This document shows positions 1-6,730 of a DNA stretch of 11,749 bases, in pieces. The DNA is taken from contig URUZ01000140.1 of NCBI GenBank assembly GCA_900551225.1, positions 1 through 11,749 on the forward strand, in the 5' to 3' direction. Position 1 is the first letter of the stretch. Every line of letters begins with the position of its first letter. The translations under genes and the position numbers were made by a program. This stretch comes from an uncultured Clostridium sp. GTDB taxonomy: Bacteria > Bacillota > Clostridia > Lachnospirales > Lachnospiraceae. The notes beneath the pieces were generated by a model. That model saw only the letters and a list, made by a program, of their open reading frames with translations, was not told where the DNA came from and did no database searches.

Positions 1-528
1 AGGAAGCTGGCTTAAGATGGTCTCCATATCCTCAAGGAAGCCCATGTTCAGCATCTCATCAGCCTCGTCCAGCACAACGGTGTGCACATGGTCCAGCTTA
101 ACGGTCTTGCGGCGCATATGGTCCATCACACGGCCTGGTGTGCCGATGACAATCTGTGTGCCGTCCTTTAAGGAGCGGATCTGTTTTACAATATCCTGGC
201 CGCCGTAAATCGGCAGTACCTTTATGCCATGCATGAATTTTCCAAGTTTGCGGACCTCCTCGGCCACCTGGATCGCCAGTTCCCTGGTGGGCAGCAGGAC
301 AATCGCCTGAAGCTTCCTCACCTTGGGATCTACTTTCTCAAGCAGCGGGATTCCGAAGGCAGCCGTCTTGCCGGTTCCCGTCTGAGCCTGGCCGATCATG
401 TCCCGGCCTTCCATAGCCACGGGAATCGCCTGGGCCTGGATCGGGGAGGCTTCCTCAAAGCCCATCTCGGTCACTGCCTTTAAAATCCGCTCGTCTAACT
501 GTAATTCATCAAATTTAACTGTTTCCAT
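1..528 (-). CDS. DEAD-box ATP-dependent RNA helicase (CshA/DeaD type), N-terminal part
   Basis: ATP-dependent RNA helicase of the DEAD-box family, which unwinds RNA duplexes in ribosome assembly, mRNA decay and cold adaptation. Only the first 176 codons are present; the frame stays open to the left edge, so the C-terminal RecA domain is outside the window. Visible in order: Q motif with F6 and SPIQ at 28-31, Walker A AQTGTGKT at 48-55, motif Ia PTRELA, a GGQ motif, TPGR (motif Ib) and VLDEADEML with the DEAD box at residues 154-157. The ATG at 528 follows AAAGGA (541-546) with a 12-nt spacer and begins METVKFDELQ, a normal family N-terminus. The gene has its own strong promoter and a long structured leader, as known cold-inducible helicase genes do. 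Family assignment is secure; the exact orthologue (CshA, DeaD/CsdA) cannot be settled without the C-terminus. Confidence 0.96.
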   Translation of the reverse strand, partial: METVKFDELQLDERILKAVTEMGFEEASPIQAQAIPVAMEGRDMIGQAQTGTGKTAAFGIPLLEKVDPKVRKLQAIVLLPTRELAIQVAEEVRKLGKFMHGIKVLPIYGGQDIVKQIRSLKDGTQIVIGTPGRVMDHMRRKTVKLDHVHTVVLDEADEMLNMGFLEDMETILSQLP

Positions 529-727
529 AAATATTAATAATCCTTTCTTCCTCTGCCGCCGCCAAATTAGTTGTCCTTCAGGCGCAGCAGGCCAAGTTGT
601 GCATCCCCCGGTACGGCCAAAGCCGTACAAATTGCCGCAATATGCACCGCAGTTTTCGTTTCTTTACAAACAGAAACGAGAGGTGGGCAGGCACGTCTTA
701 GGCCTTTCATCCTCTCGTTTCGTACAG
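529..727 (-). promoter_or_regulatory. Long structured 5' leader of the helicase gene, with alternative hairpins
   Basis: From the predicted transcription start to the helicase ATG there are about 200 nt rich in inverted repeats. An 11-bp perfect stem pairs 673-683 with 711-721. An 8-bp perfect stem pairs 656-663 with 672-679 around an 8-nt loop; it reuses 673-679, so the two stems exclude each other. Further downstream in the RNA, a 7-bp stem with a 4-nt loop (611-617 with 622-628) is enclosed by a 6-bp stem (599-604 with 642-647). A 7-bp stem with one wobble (553-559 with 584-590) lies just upstream of the ribosome binding site. No U-run follows any stem, so a classic terminator is not evident. 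I infer a temperature- or translation-responsive leader; I do not recognise a known riboswitch class. Confidence 0.5.
567..710 (-). CDS. Possible 47-codon upstream ORF in the helicase leader
   Basis: An ATG at 710 opens a 47-residue frame (beginning MKGLRRACPP, ending LLRLKDN, TAA at 567-569) that fits wholly inside the helicase leader and ends 38 nt before the helicase ATG. A GAGAGG sequence directly abuts the ATG, which is too close for an efficient ribosome binding site, and it lies in one arm of the 11-bp stem. The peptide matches no family I know and has three cysteines. A frame of this length could arise by chance, so this is a candidate regulatory leader peptide only. Confidence 0.15.
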   Translation of the reverse strand: MKGLRRACPPLVSVCKETKTAVHIAAICTALAVPGDAQLGLLRLKDN

Positions 728-733
728 TAATCA

Positions 734-762
734 ACTATAACAGATCACTGATTCTCTGTCAA
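734..762 (-). promoter_or_regulatory. Sigma-A-type promoter of the DEAD-box helicase gene
   Basis: On the minus strand a perfect -35 TTGACA (757-762) and a near-perfect -10 TATAGT (734-739) are separated by exactly 17 nt (740-756). Transcription should start near 725-728, giving a leader of about 200 nt before the ATG at 528. This is the strongest promoter match I see in the window. It lies 38 bp beyond the stop of the YiaL-like gene. Confidence 0.85.
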
Positions 763-799
763 TCGGTAACTTTACCAATCTGTTTTTTCACATCCGGCC

Positions 800-1255
800 T
801 TATACCATAACTTTTACTACAATCTTTCTGACATGGCAGGGCGTCCCGGCGATGCACCTGGGCTTGTGGGCATCCTCCGGCGGAACCACGGCGCAGTCTC
901 CCGCCTCCAGCAGCACGCTTCCGCTCTCCGCCGGCTCATCAAAGAACACCAGATCATCAGCTTCGGAACAGGGCGCCGACTCTTTCAGGCCGGCCCGCTT
1001 CACATAGCCGAACTGCTCTCTTCCCTCCACCACGTACTGTATGTCAAAATACCGGTTGTGGGCCTCATATCTGCAGTCCTCCCAGGCCATGGTGGTGTAC
1101 TCCTGGACACTGGCAAAAAGCCTGTCCCCGTCAATGTCCACTCTGCCCAGAGGCAGGGCCTTTAAATCCGTGTTCTCCAAAAACTCATATGCTTTTTTAA
1201 ACCGTTCTTCCAGATAATCATATTTCAGTGACAGCTTTAAACTCGTTGTCAGCAT
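800..1255 (-). CDS. YhcH/YjgK/YiaL family (DUF386, cupin-like) protein
   Basis: Small beta-barrel protein of the YhcH/YjgK/YiaL family, whose members accompany sialic-acid and diketogulonate/pentose catabolism and are proposed to act on sugar anomers or sugar acids with a bound metal. Seen here (151-aa numbering): LPLGRVDIDGD near 34-44, EAHNRYFDIQYVVEG around H66 and D71, PEDAHKP with H130 at the usual metal-ligand position, and the family-typical RKIVVKV end. The length matches the usual 150-155. The start is placed at ATG 1255 because AGGAGGGG (1259-1266) sits just upstream; the alternative GTG at 1270 would place that ribosome binding site inside the gene. It follows the LacI-type gene by 23 bp, so it is probably co-transcribed. 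With the YiaK-like gene two places upstream it recalls the yiaK-yiaL pair of E. coli. Molecular function is inferred only. Confidence 0.93.
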   Translation of the reverse strand: MLTTSLKLSLKYDYLEERFKKAYEFLENTDLKALPLGRVDIDGDRLFASVQEYTTMAWEDCRYEAHNRYFDIQYVVEGREQFGYVKRAGLKESAPCSEADDLVFFDEPAESGSVLLEAGDCAVVPPEDAHKPRCIAGTPCHVRKIVVKVMV

Positions 1256-1258
1256 TTT

Positions 1259-1266
1259 CCCCTCCT
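1259..1266 (-). promoter_or_regulatory. Ribosome binding site that fixes the YiaL-like start
   Basis: AGGAGGGG on the minus strand, with its AGGAGG core five nt before the ATG at 1255. It decides the start against the in-frame upstream GTG at 1270. Confidence 0.8.
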
Positions 1267-1278
1267 GCACACCGGTTC

Positions 1279-2268
1279 CTAAGCGGATTCCCGCACAATC
1301 AGCTCCGGCTGTATGGCCACGTCCGTGGCAGTCTCTTTTTTCTCAATTGTATTCTGAAGCAGCTGGGCGCACATACCTCCCAGCAGCTCCGGCTTGTTGT
1401 CCAGGGTGGTCAGCTCCGGCTCGCAGATCCGGGATTCTGGCGAGTTGTTGCAGCCTGTGACCACAACATCCTCAGGCACCCGGATGCCCCGCTTTTTCAG
1501 CTCCTTCATAATGCCGATCGCTGTGATATCCTCGCCGCACACCACACCGGTAAAGGGGATTTTGGAGTTGATGATCTCGTCCGCTACGTCCATCCCGCCC
1601 TCCAGCCCGTACTGGGCCGTGAATACACGGCTCTGGGGATCTGGAACATCCTTCAGCTTCATCCCTTCCAGAAAGCCCTGGCACTTTGCGCGTCCGCTGT
1701 CCGTCTCAATGTCAAAGACATAAACCAGATCCTTGTGCCCTCTGTCGAACAGGTAGTCCACCACTCTCCGGATAGCCTTGGTGTCATCCACCAGGACAGA
1801 GTAGAAATTGGGGTAGTCCACATAGCCGTTGGCCAGCACCACCGGAATCTCCTTAATCAGGGATACAATCTGCGGATAATTGGCCAGCTGGTTGAATATG
1901 GAACCGATCAGCACAATGCCGTCCACCTGCTTCGCCGCCAGGATTTTAAAATACCGCTCGCACTCTGCTATGGCTCCGCCTGTATTGCACACAGTCACAT
2001 TGTAGCCGCGGTTGCTGAATTCCTGCTCTATGACATAGATCATCCGGGCATAGTGGGTCACCCTCACATCGATGGTGAGAATGGCGATGCTCTTCATGGT
2101 CTTGGATACCATGCCCCTGGCAATAGCGCTGGGCTTATAGTCGTACTTCTTCAGCACCTCCTCCACCCGTCTGCGAATCTCCGGATTTACGTTTTCTTTC
2201 TTGTTCAGCACTCTGGACACCGTCGAGATCGACGTCTTGGCCTCTGCCGCAATATCGTATATGTTCAT
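1279..2268 (-). CDS. LacI/GalR-family transcriptional regulator
   Basis: DNA-binding repressor or activator of the LacI/GalR family, 329 aa, full length. The N-terminus MNIYDIAAEAKTSISTVSR holds the helix-turn-helix (about residues 3-22), with recognition-helix residues I14, S15 and R19 at the positions that set operator specificity in this family. A hinge region follows (KPSAIARGM near 46-54), then a periplasmic-binding-protein-like effector domain (SIAILTIDV, GIVLIGS, VVVTGCNNSPES, LTTLDNKP). The ATG at 2268 is preceded by AGAGGTG (2278-2284) with a 9-nt spacer. It lies between the YiaK-like and YiaL-like genes, the most likely targets along with the upstream transporter operon. The effector cannot be read from sequence; a sugar acid or its breakdown product fits the context. 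A good promoter match lies directly upstream. Confidence 0.96.
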   Translation of the reverse strand: MNIYDIAAEAKTSISTVSRVLNKKENVNPEIRRRVEEVLKKYDYKPSAIARGMVSKTMKSIAILTIDVRVTHYARMIYVIEQEFSNRGYNVTVCNTGGAIAECERYFKILAAKQVDGIVLIGSIFNQLANYPQIVSLIKEIPVVLANGYVDYPNFYSVLVDDTKAIRRVVDYLFDRGHKDLVYVFDIETDSGRAKCQGFLEGMKLKDVPDPQSRVFTAQYGLEGGMDVADEIINSKIPFTGVVCGEDITAIGIMKELKKRGIRVPEDVVVTGCNNSPESRICEPELTTLDNKPELLGGMCAQLLQNTIEKKETATDVAIQPELIVRESA

Positions 2269-2298
2269 CCTGGTTTACACCTCTAAGCCTTTTTCCTT

Positions 2299-2327
2299 AT
2301 TTTAAACAATCTTCCAGGATTTGTCAT
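2299..2327 (-). promoter_or_regulatory. Candidate internal promoter for the LacI-type regulator and YiaL-like gene
   Basis: On the minus strand ATGACA (2322-2327) and TAAAAT (2299-2304) are separated by 17 nt, each one base from consensus. The predicted start near 2290 gives a short leader of about 20 nt. The -35 lies in a small palindrome, AGGAT-N5-ATCCT (2316-2330), which could be an operator for autoregulation. It falls in the 63-bp gap after the YiaK-like gene and would let the regulator be made independently of the operon. Confidence 0.5.
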
Positions 2328-2331
2328 CCTA

Positions 2332-3339
2332 TTATTTCTCTAAAGCCCTGATCTTCTCCCAAACCTCGTCAATTACAGGGATTCCGTGTTGCTTGTTATC
2401 CTCCCTTGTTTTCAGCTCCAGCTCGCCGGGATAGTAGACTTCCCCGCCTTCCGCCGCAGGCTCAGAGGACTTGATATCAGCCAGGATCTCATCCACGATG
2501 CGGTCCGTGACCTCCGCGGACTGGAATCTGGCGGGATCAATAGCAATCATCACCTGGGACAGCCCCACTTCATCATCAAATGTGCCGATCTTGGCCACCG
2601 AGTTGGCGTTTGTCAGCACAGTGGCGATCAGATCCAGGGCGATGGAGATTCCGCTGCCCTTCCAGTAACCCATGGGCAGCACTCTCCAGGTCTTTTCAAT
2701 CTCCGCAGGGTCGGTGGTCAGGTTGCCCTGGGTGTCATAACCGCCCGGTACCGGCAGTTTCCCGCCCTTTAAGCGCGTCTCCTCGATCTTGCCGTAGGAG
2801 AACTGGGATACCGCGCAGTCAATCACCGCGTGTCTGCCGCTGCTTCTGGGAATGGACATGATAAATGGGTTGTTGCCGATCTTACGGTCCTTGCCGCCCC
2901 AGGCCGGCATGTTGGGCATGGTGTTGGACCAGCAGATGCCGATGCAGCCTGCATCTGCGGCCTGCCAGCCATAGCTGCCGCCCCGCATCCAGTGGTTGTT
3001 GTTGCCCAGGGCCACCACGCCCACGCCGAACTCCTTCGCCAGCTCGCAGGCCCGGTCCATAGCCAGCTTGGCATTTAAGGGGCCAAAACCGCGGTGGCCG
3101 TTCCAGCGCTCGATGGCGCCCATGCTCATCTCGCACTCTGCGATGGAGCGGCAGTCGATCTCTCCCTTGTCCAGGTATTCAATGACCCGCGGGAAACGGT
3201 TCACGCCGTGGCTGTACACTCCATCCAGACTGTTCTGCGCAAATACGGTTGCCGCTGCCTGTGCATGTTTTTCAGAAAATCCTCTGCTCTCCAGAACTTT
3301 CTGAAACTCAGCAGATAAATCATTGTATGTAATTCTCAT
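2332..3339 (-). CDS. yiaK: YiaK/DlgD-type 2,3-diketo-L-gulonate reductase (Ldh2/MDH2 oxidoreductase)
   Basis: NAD(P)H-dependent reductase of the type II malate/L-lactate dehydrogenase (Ldh2) family; E. coli YiaK (DlgD) reduces 2,3-diketo-L-gulonate to 3-keto-L-gulonate in the cytosol. The 335 aa match YiaK length and show its signatures: GVYSHGVNRFPR with catalytic H44, NNNHWMRGGSYGWQ at 113-126, GICWSN near 134-139, DCAVSQFSYG at 174-183 and LPMGYWKGSG at 221-230. I recognise close similarity to remembered E. coli YiaK across these blocks, more than to malate, lactate, ureidoglycolate or piperideine-carboxylate members. The ATG at 3339 follows AGAGGAAG with 3 nt between. It lies 49 bp after the S9 peptidase stop, probably in the same operon; the gap holds a GC-rich hairpin (3359-3364 with 3369-3374). 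The other yia genes (kinase, decarboxylase, TRAP transporter) are not in the window, so the true substrate may be a related alpha-keto acid. Confidence 0.92.
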   Translation of the reverse strand: MRITYNDLSAEFQKVLESRGFSEKHAQAAATVFAQNSLDGVYSHGVNRFPRVIEYLDKGEIDCRSIAECEMSMGAIERWNGHRGFGPLNAKLAMDRACELAKEFGVGVVALGNNNHWMRGGSYGWQAADAGCIGICWSNTMPNMPAWGGKDRKIGNNPFIMSIPRSSGRHAVIDCAVSQFSYGKIEETRLKGGKLPVPGGYDTQGNLTTDPAEIEKTWRVLPMGYWKGSGISIALDLIATVLTNANSVAKIGTFDDEVGLSQVMIAIDPARFQSAEVTDRIVDEILADIKSSEPAAEGGEVYYPGELELKTREDNKQHGIPVIDEVWEKIRALEK

Positions 3340-3388
3340 AATCTTCCTCTCTCAGTCCGGCGCCGTCCGACGCCGTTCTGATCCATTG

Positions 3389-5368
3389 TTATTTTTTAAG
3401 ATAGCGGTCCATCCATTCCAGCAGCTCCCGAAGCCTTCTGATCCGGCTGGACGGCCTGCCTTTTCTGGACAGTTCGTGGTTCTCCCTGCGGAACAGGCAC
3501 AGCTTTGTATCCACGCCGTGGACCTTCAGCTCCGCAAACATCTGCATCCCCTCCACCTGCCAGCAGCGGTGATCCTCATCGGAATGAATGAACAGGGTGG
3601 GGGTAACCGCCCGGTAGGCATACCGGATAGGCGACTGTTTCCACAGGTCCTCAAAGTTCCTGCTGATATCCGCCCTCTGGTGGTCCAGAATGGAATAATG
3701 CCCGATGTCAGTGGTTGTTTTCATGGTAACCATGTTGGCCATGGAGCGCTGGGATACCGCAGCTGCAAACCGGTCCGTGTGGCCGATGATCCAGTTGGTC
3801 ATGAATCCGCCGTAGCTGCCGCCCGTCACACCGATCCTGTGGCGGTCAATACAGGGGTACTGCTCCAGCACCCTGTCGGTAAACGCCATCAGCTCCCTGT
3901 AATCCCCATAACCGCCCCGGATATCAGCGAACTCATCCCCTCTCCCGTCACTGCCCCGGGGATTGCAGAAGAACACCAGGTAACCGGCCGCCGCAAGCAG
4001 CTGCATCTCGTGGTGGAACACCGGGCCGTACACAGTCTTGGGGCCCCCATGGATCTCCAGGATCGCCGGATAGTTCCGGCCGGGGGCAAAGTCTGCGGGC
4101 AGAAGCACCCAGCCCTGAAGCCCGTCGGGGCCGGGGCCGCCTTCCAGCTCTGCCTGCCGCTCTGAAAATGCCAGCGGCTGCGGCACGCCAACCCTCAGAT
4201 CCCTTAACGCCTCATGGGAAAAATGGGTCAGGCGCCGCACATGGCCCTCTCCGGTTGTTGCTTTTAAATCTGCAATGTAAATCTCCTGAAGCTGCTGGCC
4301 CTGAACCCCAATGATCAGCGCCCGCCCATTTTTAACGGAGATAAACTCCGGGCTGCAGCCCAGCTCCTCATATGTGAATATATTGCCGTCCCTGACGCAG
4401 CACAGCATACTGTGATCCCAGTGGGTGGTGACAAAGTACAGGGCATTCCCATCCGCCTGGAAAGTCTCTCCCCCGCCGTAACGCGTGTCCGAATTTACAG
4501 AGGACCCGGTGACCGGGCCGTCCCAGAAGGCTTCCTCCTTCAGGCTTCCATCCTCATCCAGCCGGTAAATCACCGGATTTTGATCCATGCCGTAGCATCT
4601 CTGATCCGATGCCGCCACCACAATGTGATCCTCCGCAAAGGCAATTCCATCGATCCGCAGCTTCCCCTCCTGAATCAGGCACCTGGTGCTTCCGGTGGTT
4701 ATATCATAGACGTACAGCCCGTCATACTTGTGTCCCACCCCCTGAGGCAGAATACCGGTGTACAGAATCCGTGTTCCGTCCGGCGAAACCTCCCAGAGGC
4801 TGGTTTCAAACAGAGAGCTTGTGACCGGAAGCTGGCATTTACCGCTGTCCGGGCTGACCAGCACCAGCTGCCTTCTGGCCTTGTTGGTGTATCCGCGTCC
4901 ATTGGACTTGTAGGGAAGCTCGTCAATTACCAGGCAGTCCCCATCCAGAGGCTGATTCTCGCAGACCGTCTGTACCACATATACACCTCCGGCCGCCGGC
5001 CTGATCTTCTCCGGCTTTTTCTCCAGCCGGAAGGCATCCCAGGACTGGCCGGTATGCACATTGACCTTCTTAAACTGCACTGCGGCCAGCTTCCCCGCCA
5101 GGCTGCCGATGTGGCAGGGCATGCCTGAGGTGATGGAGGTGGAGAACAGTATATTCTCCGGGTCAATCCAGCATACCAGACCGGTGCAGGGCTCATCCCC
5201 CAGCTGCCTTACGGCCCCGTCCTCCACCAGCCAGATCCCGGCCTCATATCCATTGTCCTCCCTGCTGATCTTCCATTTCAGGAACATTCCGCGCTCCCCA
5301 TCCGGGGACCAGACGATATTTCCCAAGGAGTGGAACCGGTAAAGGTCCTCTATCTCGATTAACTTCAT
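3389..5368 (-). CDS. S9 family (acylaminoacyl/prolyl-oligopeptidase-like) serine peptidase
   Basis: Cytosolic serine peptidase of family S9 (likely subfamily S9C, acylaminoacyl-peptidase-like) that hydrolyses short or N-blocked peptides. The first 400 or so residues form a degenerate beta-propeller (SPDGERGMF, VSPDGTRILYTG); the C-terminal alpha/beta hydrolase domain starts near LEIHGGP. Catalytic triad, in 659-aa numbering: S518 in GGSYGGF, D599 in HSDEDHR and H631 in RENHELS. No signal peptide is visible. Length is normal for the family. Start: GGAAGG (5376-5381) sits 1 nt before the ATG at 5374 but 7 nt before the ATG at 5368, so the latter (MKLIEIEDLY) is preferred. It begins 17 nt after the M20 stop, implying co-translation with it. 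Two peptide hydrolases directly behind a peptide importer argue for intracellular processing of the imported substrate. Confidence 0.95.
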   Translation of the reverse strand: MKLIEIEDLYRFHSLGNIVWSPDGERGMFLKWKISREDNGYEAGIWLVEDGAVRQLGDEPCTGLVCWIDPENILFSTSITSGMPCHIGSLAGKLAAVQFKKVNVHTGQSWDAFRLEKKPEKIRPAAGGVYVVQTVCENQPLDGDCLVIDELPYKSNGRGYTNKARRQLVLVSPDSGKCQLPVTSSLFETSLWEVSPDGTRILYTGILPQGVGHKYDGLYVYDITTGSTRCLIQEGKLRIDGIAFAEDHIVVAASDQRCYGMDQNPVIYRLDEDGSLKEEAFWDGPVTGSSVNSDTRYGGGETFQADGNALYFVTTHWDHSMLCCVRDGNIFTYEELGCSPEFISVKNGRALIIGVQGQQLQEIYIADLKATTGEGHVRRLTHFSHEALRDLRVGVPQPLAFSERQAELEGGPGPDGLQGWVLLPADFAPGRNYPAILEIHGGPKTVYGPVFHHEMQLLAAAGYLVFFCNPRGSDGRGDEFADIRGGYGDYRELMAFTDRVLEQYPCIDRHRIGVTGGSYGGFMTNWIIGHTDRFAAAVSQRSMANMVTMKTTTDIGHYSILDHQRADISRNFEDLWKQSPIRYAYRAVTPTLFIHSDEDHRCWQVEGMQMFAELKVHGVDTKLCLFRRENHELSRKGRPSSRIRRLRELLEWMDRYLKK

Positions 5369-5385
5369 ACTCATACCTTCCCGGA

Positions 5386-6708
5386 TTATAATGGAAGCGG
5401 ATTTTTGAATTCTTCCTTCACCGCATGCAGCAGCTTCTCATCCACAGCCAGCTTCGCCCCCATCAAAGCCATCACCTTGGCTGCGCGGAGCATACCTGCG
5501 TGGGCTGCATGGGTTTTGGCCTGGGCTGAAATGGCCCAGCTGTGGTTGGGAGTCTTTCTTCCGTAGCAGGTCATGTAGAGATTCACAGTGGGTACGATCC
5601 AGCTGACCTCCGATATATCGCTGGAGCCGTTGTCCTTGATGAAATTCTCAGCGCTGGGTTCATTTACCTCATTGTCAAATTCACCGTCCGCCTCCGGCAG
5701 CTCCACATGGGCGGCCACCTCCCTGCTGTATGCCAGATCCTCATCGGTAAAGGCAGGGCTGCCCACCTCGTTCATACACTCATAGGCCAGCTTGCTGAGG
5801 GTCAGGTTCAGCAGGTTGTCCCGGTTCTGGCTGGAAATCCTGTATTCCATCTCCGTCTCCGTCATCATGGCCGCGCCGGCAGCCACCTTCAGGATGCGCT
5901 CCACCAGGTTCTTCATATCATCATAGCGGTAGGCCCGGGCGTAATACCACACGGACGCCTTGTCCGGCACGATGTTGGGCACCTCGCCTCCGTTTGTATA
6001 GCAGTAGTGCATATAGCTGTCCCTGTTCACGTGCTCCCTAAGATAATTGCAGCCCACGTTCATCAGCTCGCAGGCATCCAGGGCGCTTCTGCCCAGCTCC
6101 GGGCAGTTGCAGGCATGGGCCTTCTTACCGTGAAATATAACCTCAAACGAAGTCATGGCCTTAAACTTGGTCATTCCGCAGTCATTGTGATCCAGGGGAT
6201 GCCAGCCCAGGCACACGTCCAGATCCCGGAACGCACCGGCCTCCGCCATAATGACCTTGCCGGAGTAGCGCTCCTCCGCCGGGGTGCCGTAGACCACCAC
6301 AGTCACATCCAGACCATGGCGCTTGGCAGCCTCCGCAAGGGCGATGCCCGCAGCAGCGCTCCCCACCCCCAGCAGATTGTGTCCGCAGCCATGGCCGCTG
6401 CAGCCATTTCCCTTGGGGTACGGCACCTGCTCCTGCTGCAGTCCCGGAAGCGCGTCGTATTCGCACAGGAAGCCAATCACGGTCTTTCCAGCGCCCTTTA
6501 CCGCCCGGAAGGCGGTGGGCAGCTCCGGGTAAGGCGTTTCCACCTGAAAACCGTATCGTTCCAGAAGCATTTTCAGGGCGGCGGCAGACTTTACCTCCTC
6601 CTTGGCCAGCTCCGCATACTCGTAGATCTCATCGGAAACAGCGTAAATCCCGGCGCTGTTTTCCTCCAAAAATGTGCTGATTTCCTGAAGCATTTCCTTT
6701 ATATCCAT
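5386..6708 (-). CDS. M20-family amidohydrolase, AbgB-like
   Basis: Zinc-type amidohydrolase of the M20/M40 family, closest in pattern to AbgB, a subunit of p-aminobenzoyl-glutamate hydrolase. Visible motifs over 440 aa: EYDALPG at 83-89, GHGCGHN at 105-111 with metal ligand H110, GTPAEE at 141-146 with the general base and metal ligand, GWHP with H170, HACNCPELGRSALDA in the dimerisation domain, and a C-terminal NHSW with H389. No signal peptide, so cytosolic. Family members cleave an amide bond such as aminoacyl or N-acyl links. AbgB works with AbgA, a second M20 protein; no AbgA-like gene lies here, so this one may act alone or on another amide. GAGGTG precedes the ATG by four nt. It starts 22 bp after the F-type ATPase stop and is clearly part of the transporter operon. 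Confidence 0.94.
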   Translation of the reverse strand: MDIKEMLQEISTFLEENSAGIYAVSDEIYEYAELAKEEVKSAAALKMLLERYGFQVETPYPELPTAFRAVKGAGKTVIGFLCEYDALPGLQQEQVPYPKGNGCSGHGCGHNLLGVGSAAAGIALAEAAKRHGLDVTVVVYGTPAEERYSGKVIMAEAGAFRDLDVCLGWHPLDHNDCGMTKFKAMTSFEVIFHGKKAHACNCPELGRSALDACELMNVGCNYLREHVNRDSYMHYCYTNGGEVPNIVPDKASVWYYARAYRYDDMKNLVERILKVAAGAAMMTETEMEYRISSQNRDNLLNLTLSKLAYECMNEVGSPAFTDEDLAYSREVAAHVELPEADGEFDNEVNEPSAENFIKDNGSSDISEVSWIVPTVNLYMTCYGRKTPNHSWAISAQAKTHAAHAGMLRAAKVMALMGAKLAVDEKLLHAVKEEFKNPLPL

Positions 6709-6730
6709 TGTTCACCTCACCGCGCTTTCT

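Noticed and set aside
761..788. Plus-strand hairpin followed by a T-run, like an intrinsic terminator
   Set aside because: The stem is only about 5 bp in the plus direction with a C-A mismatch, and no plus-strand gene ends there.
1228..2286. 352-codon plus-strand open frame
   Set aside because: It lies antisense to the LacI-type gene, which has clear helix-turn-helix and effector-domain motifs; the plus-strand translation has no recognisable domain and is a codon-bias shadow.
3359..3374. GC-rich hairpin in the S9-YiaK gap as a terminator
   Set aside because: Six base pairs with a wobble and no U-run downstream on the minus strand; it is followed by the ribosome binding site of the YiaK-like gene, so termination is unlikely.
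3323..4165. 280-codon plus-strand open frame
   Set aside because: Antisense to the catalytic domain of the S9 peptidase; no domain and no ribosome binding site of note.
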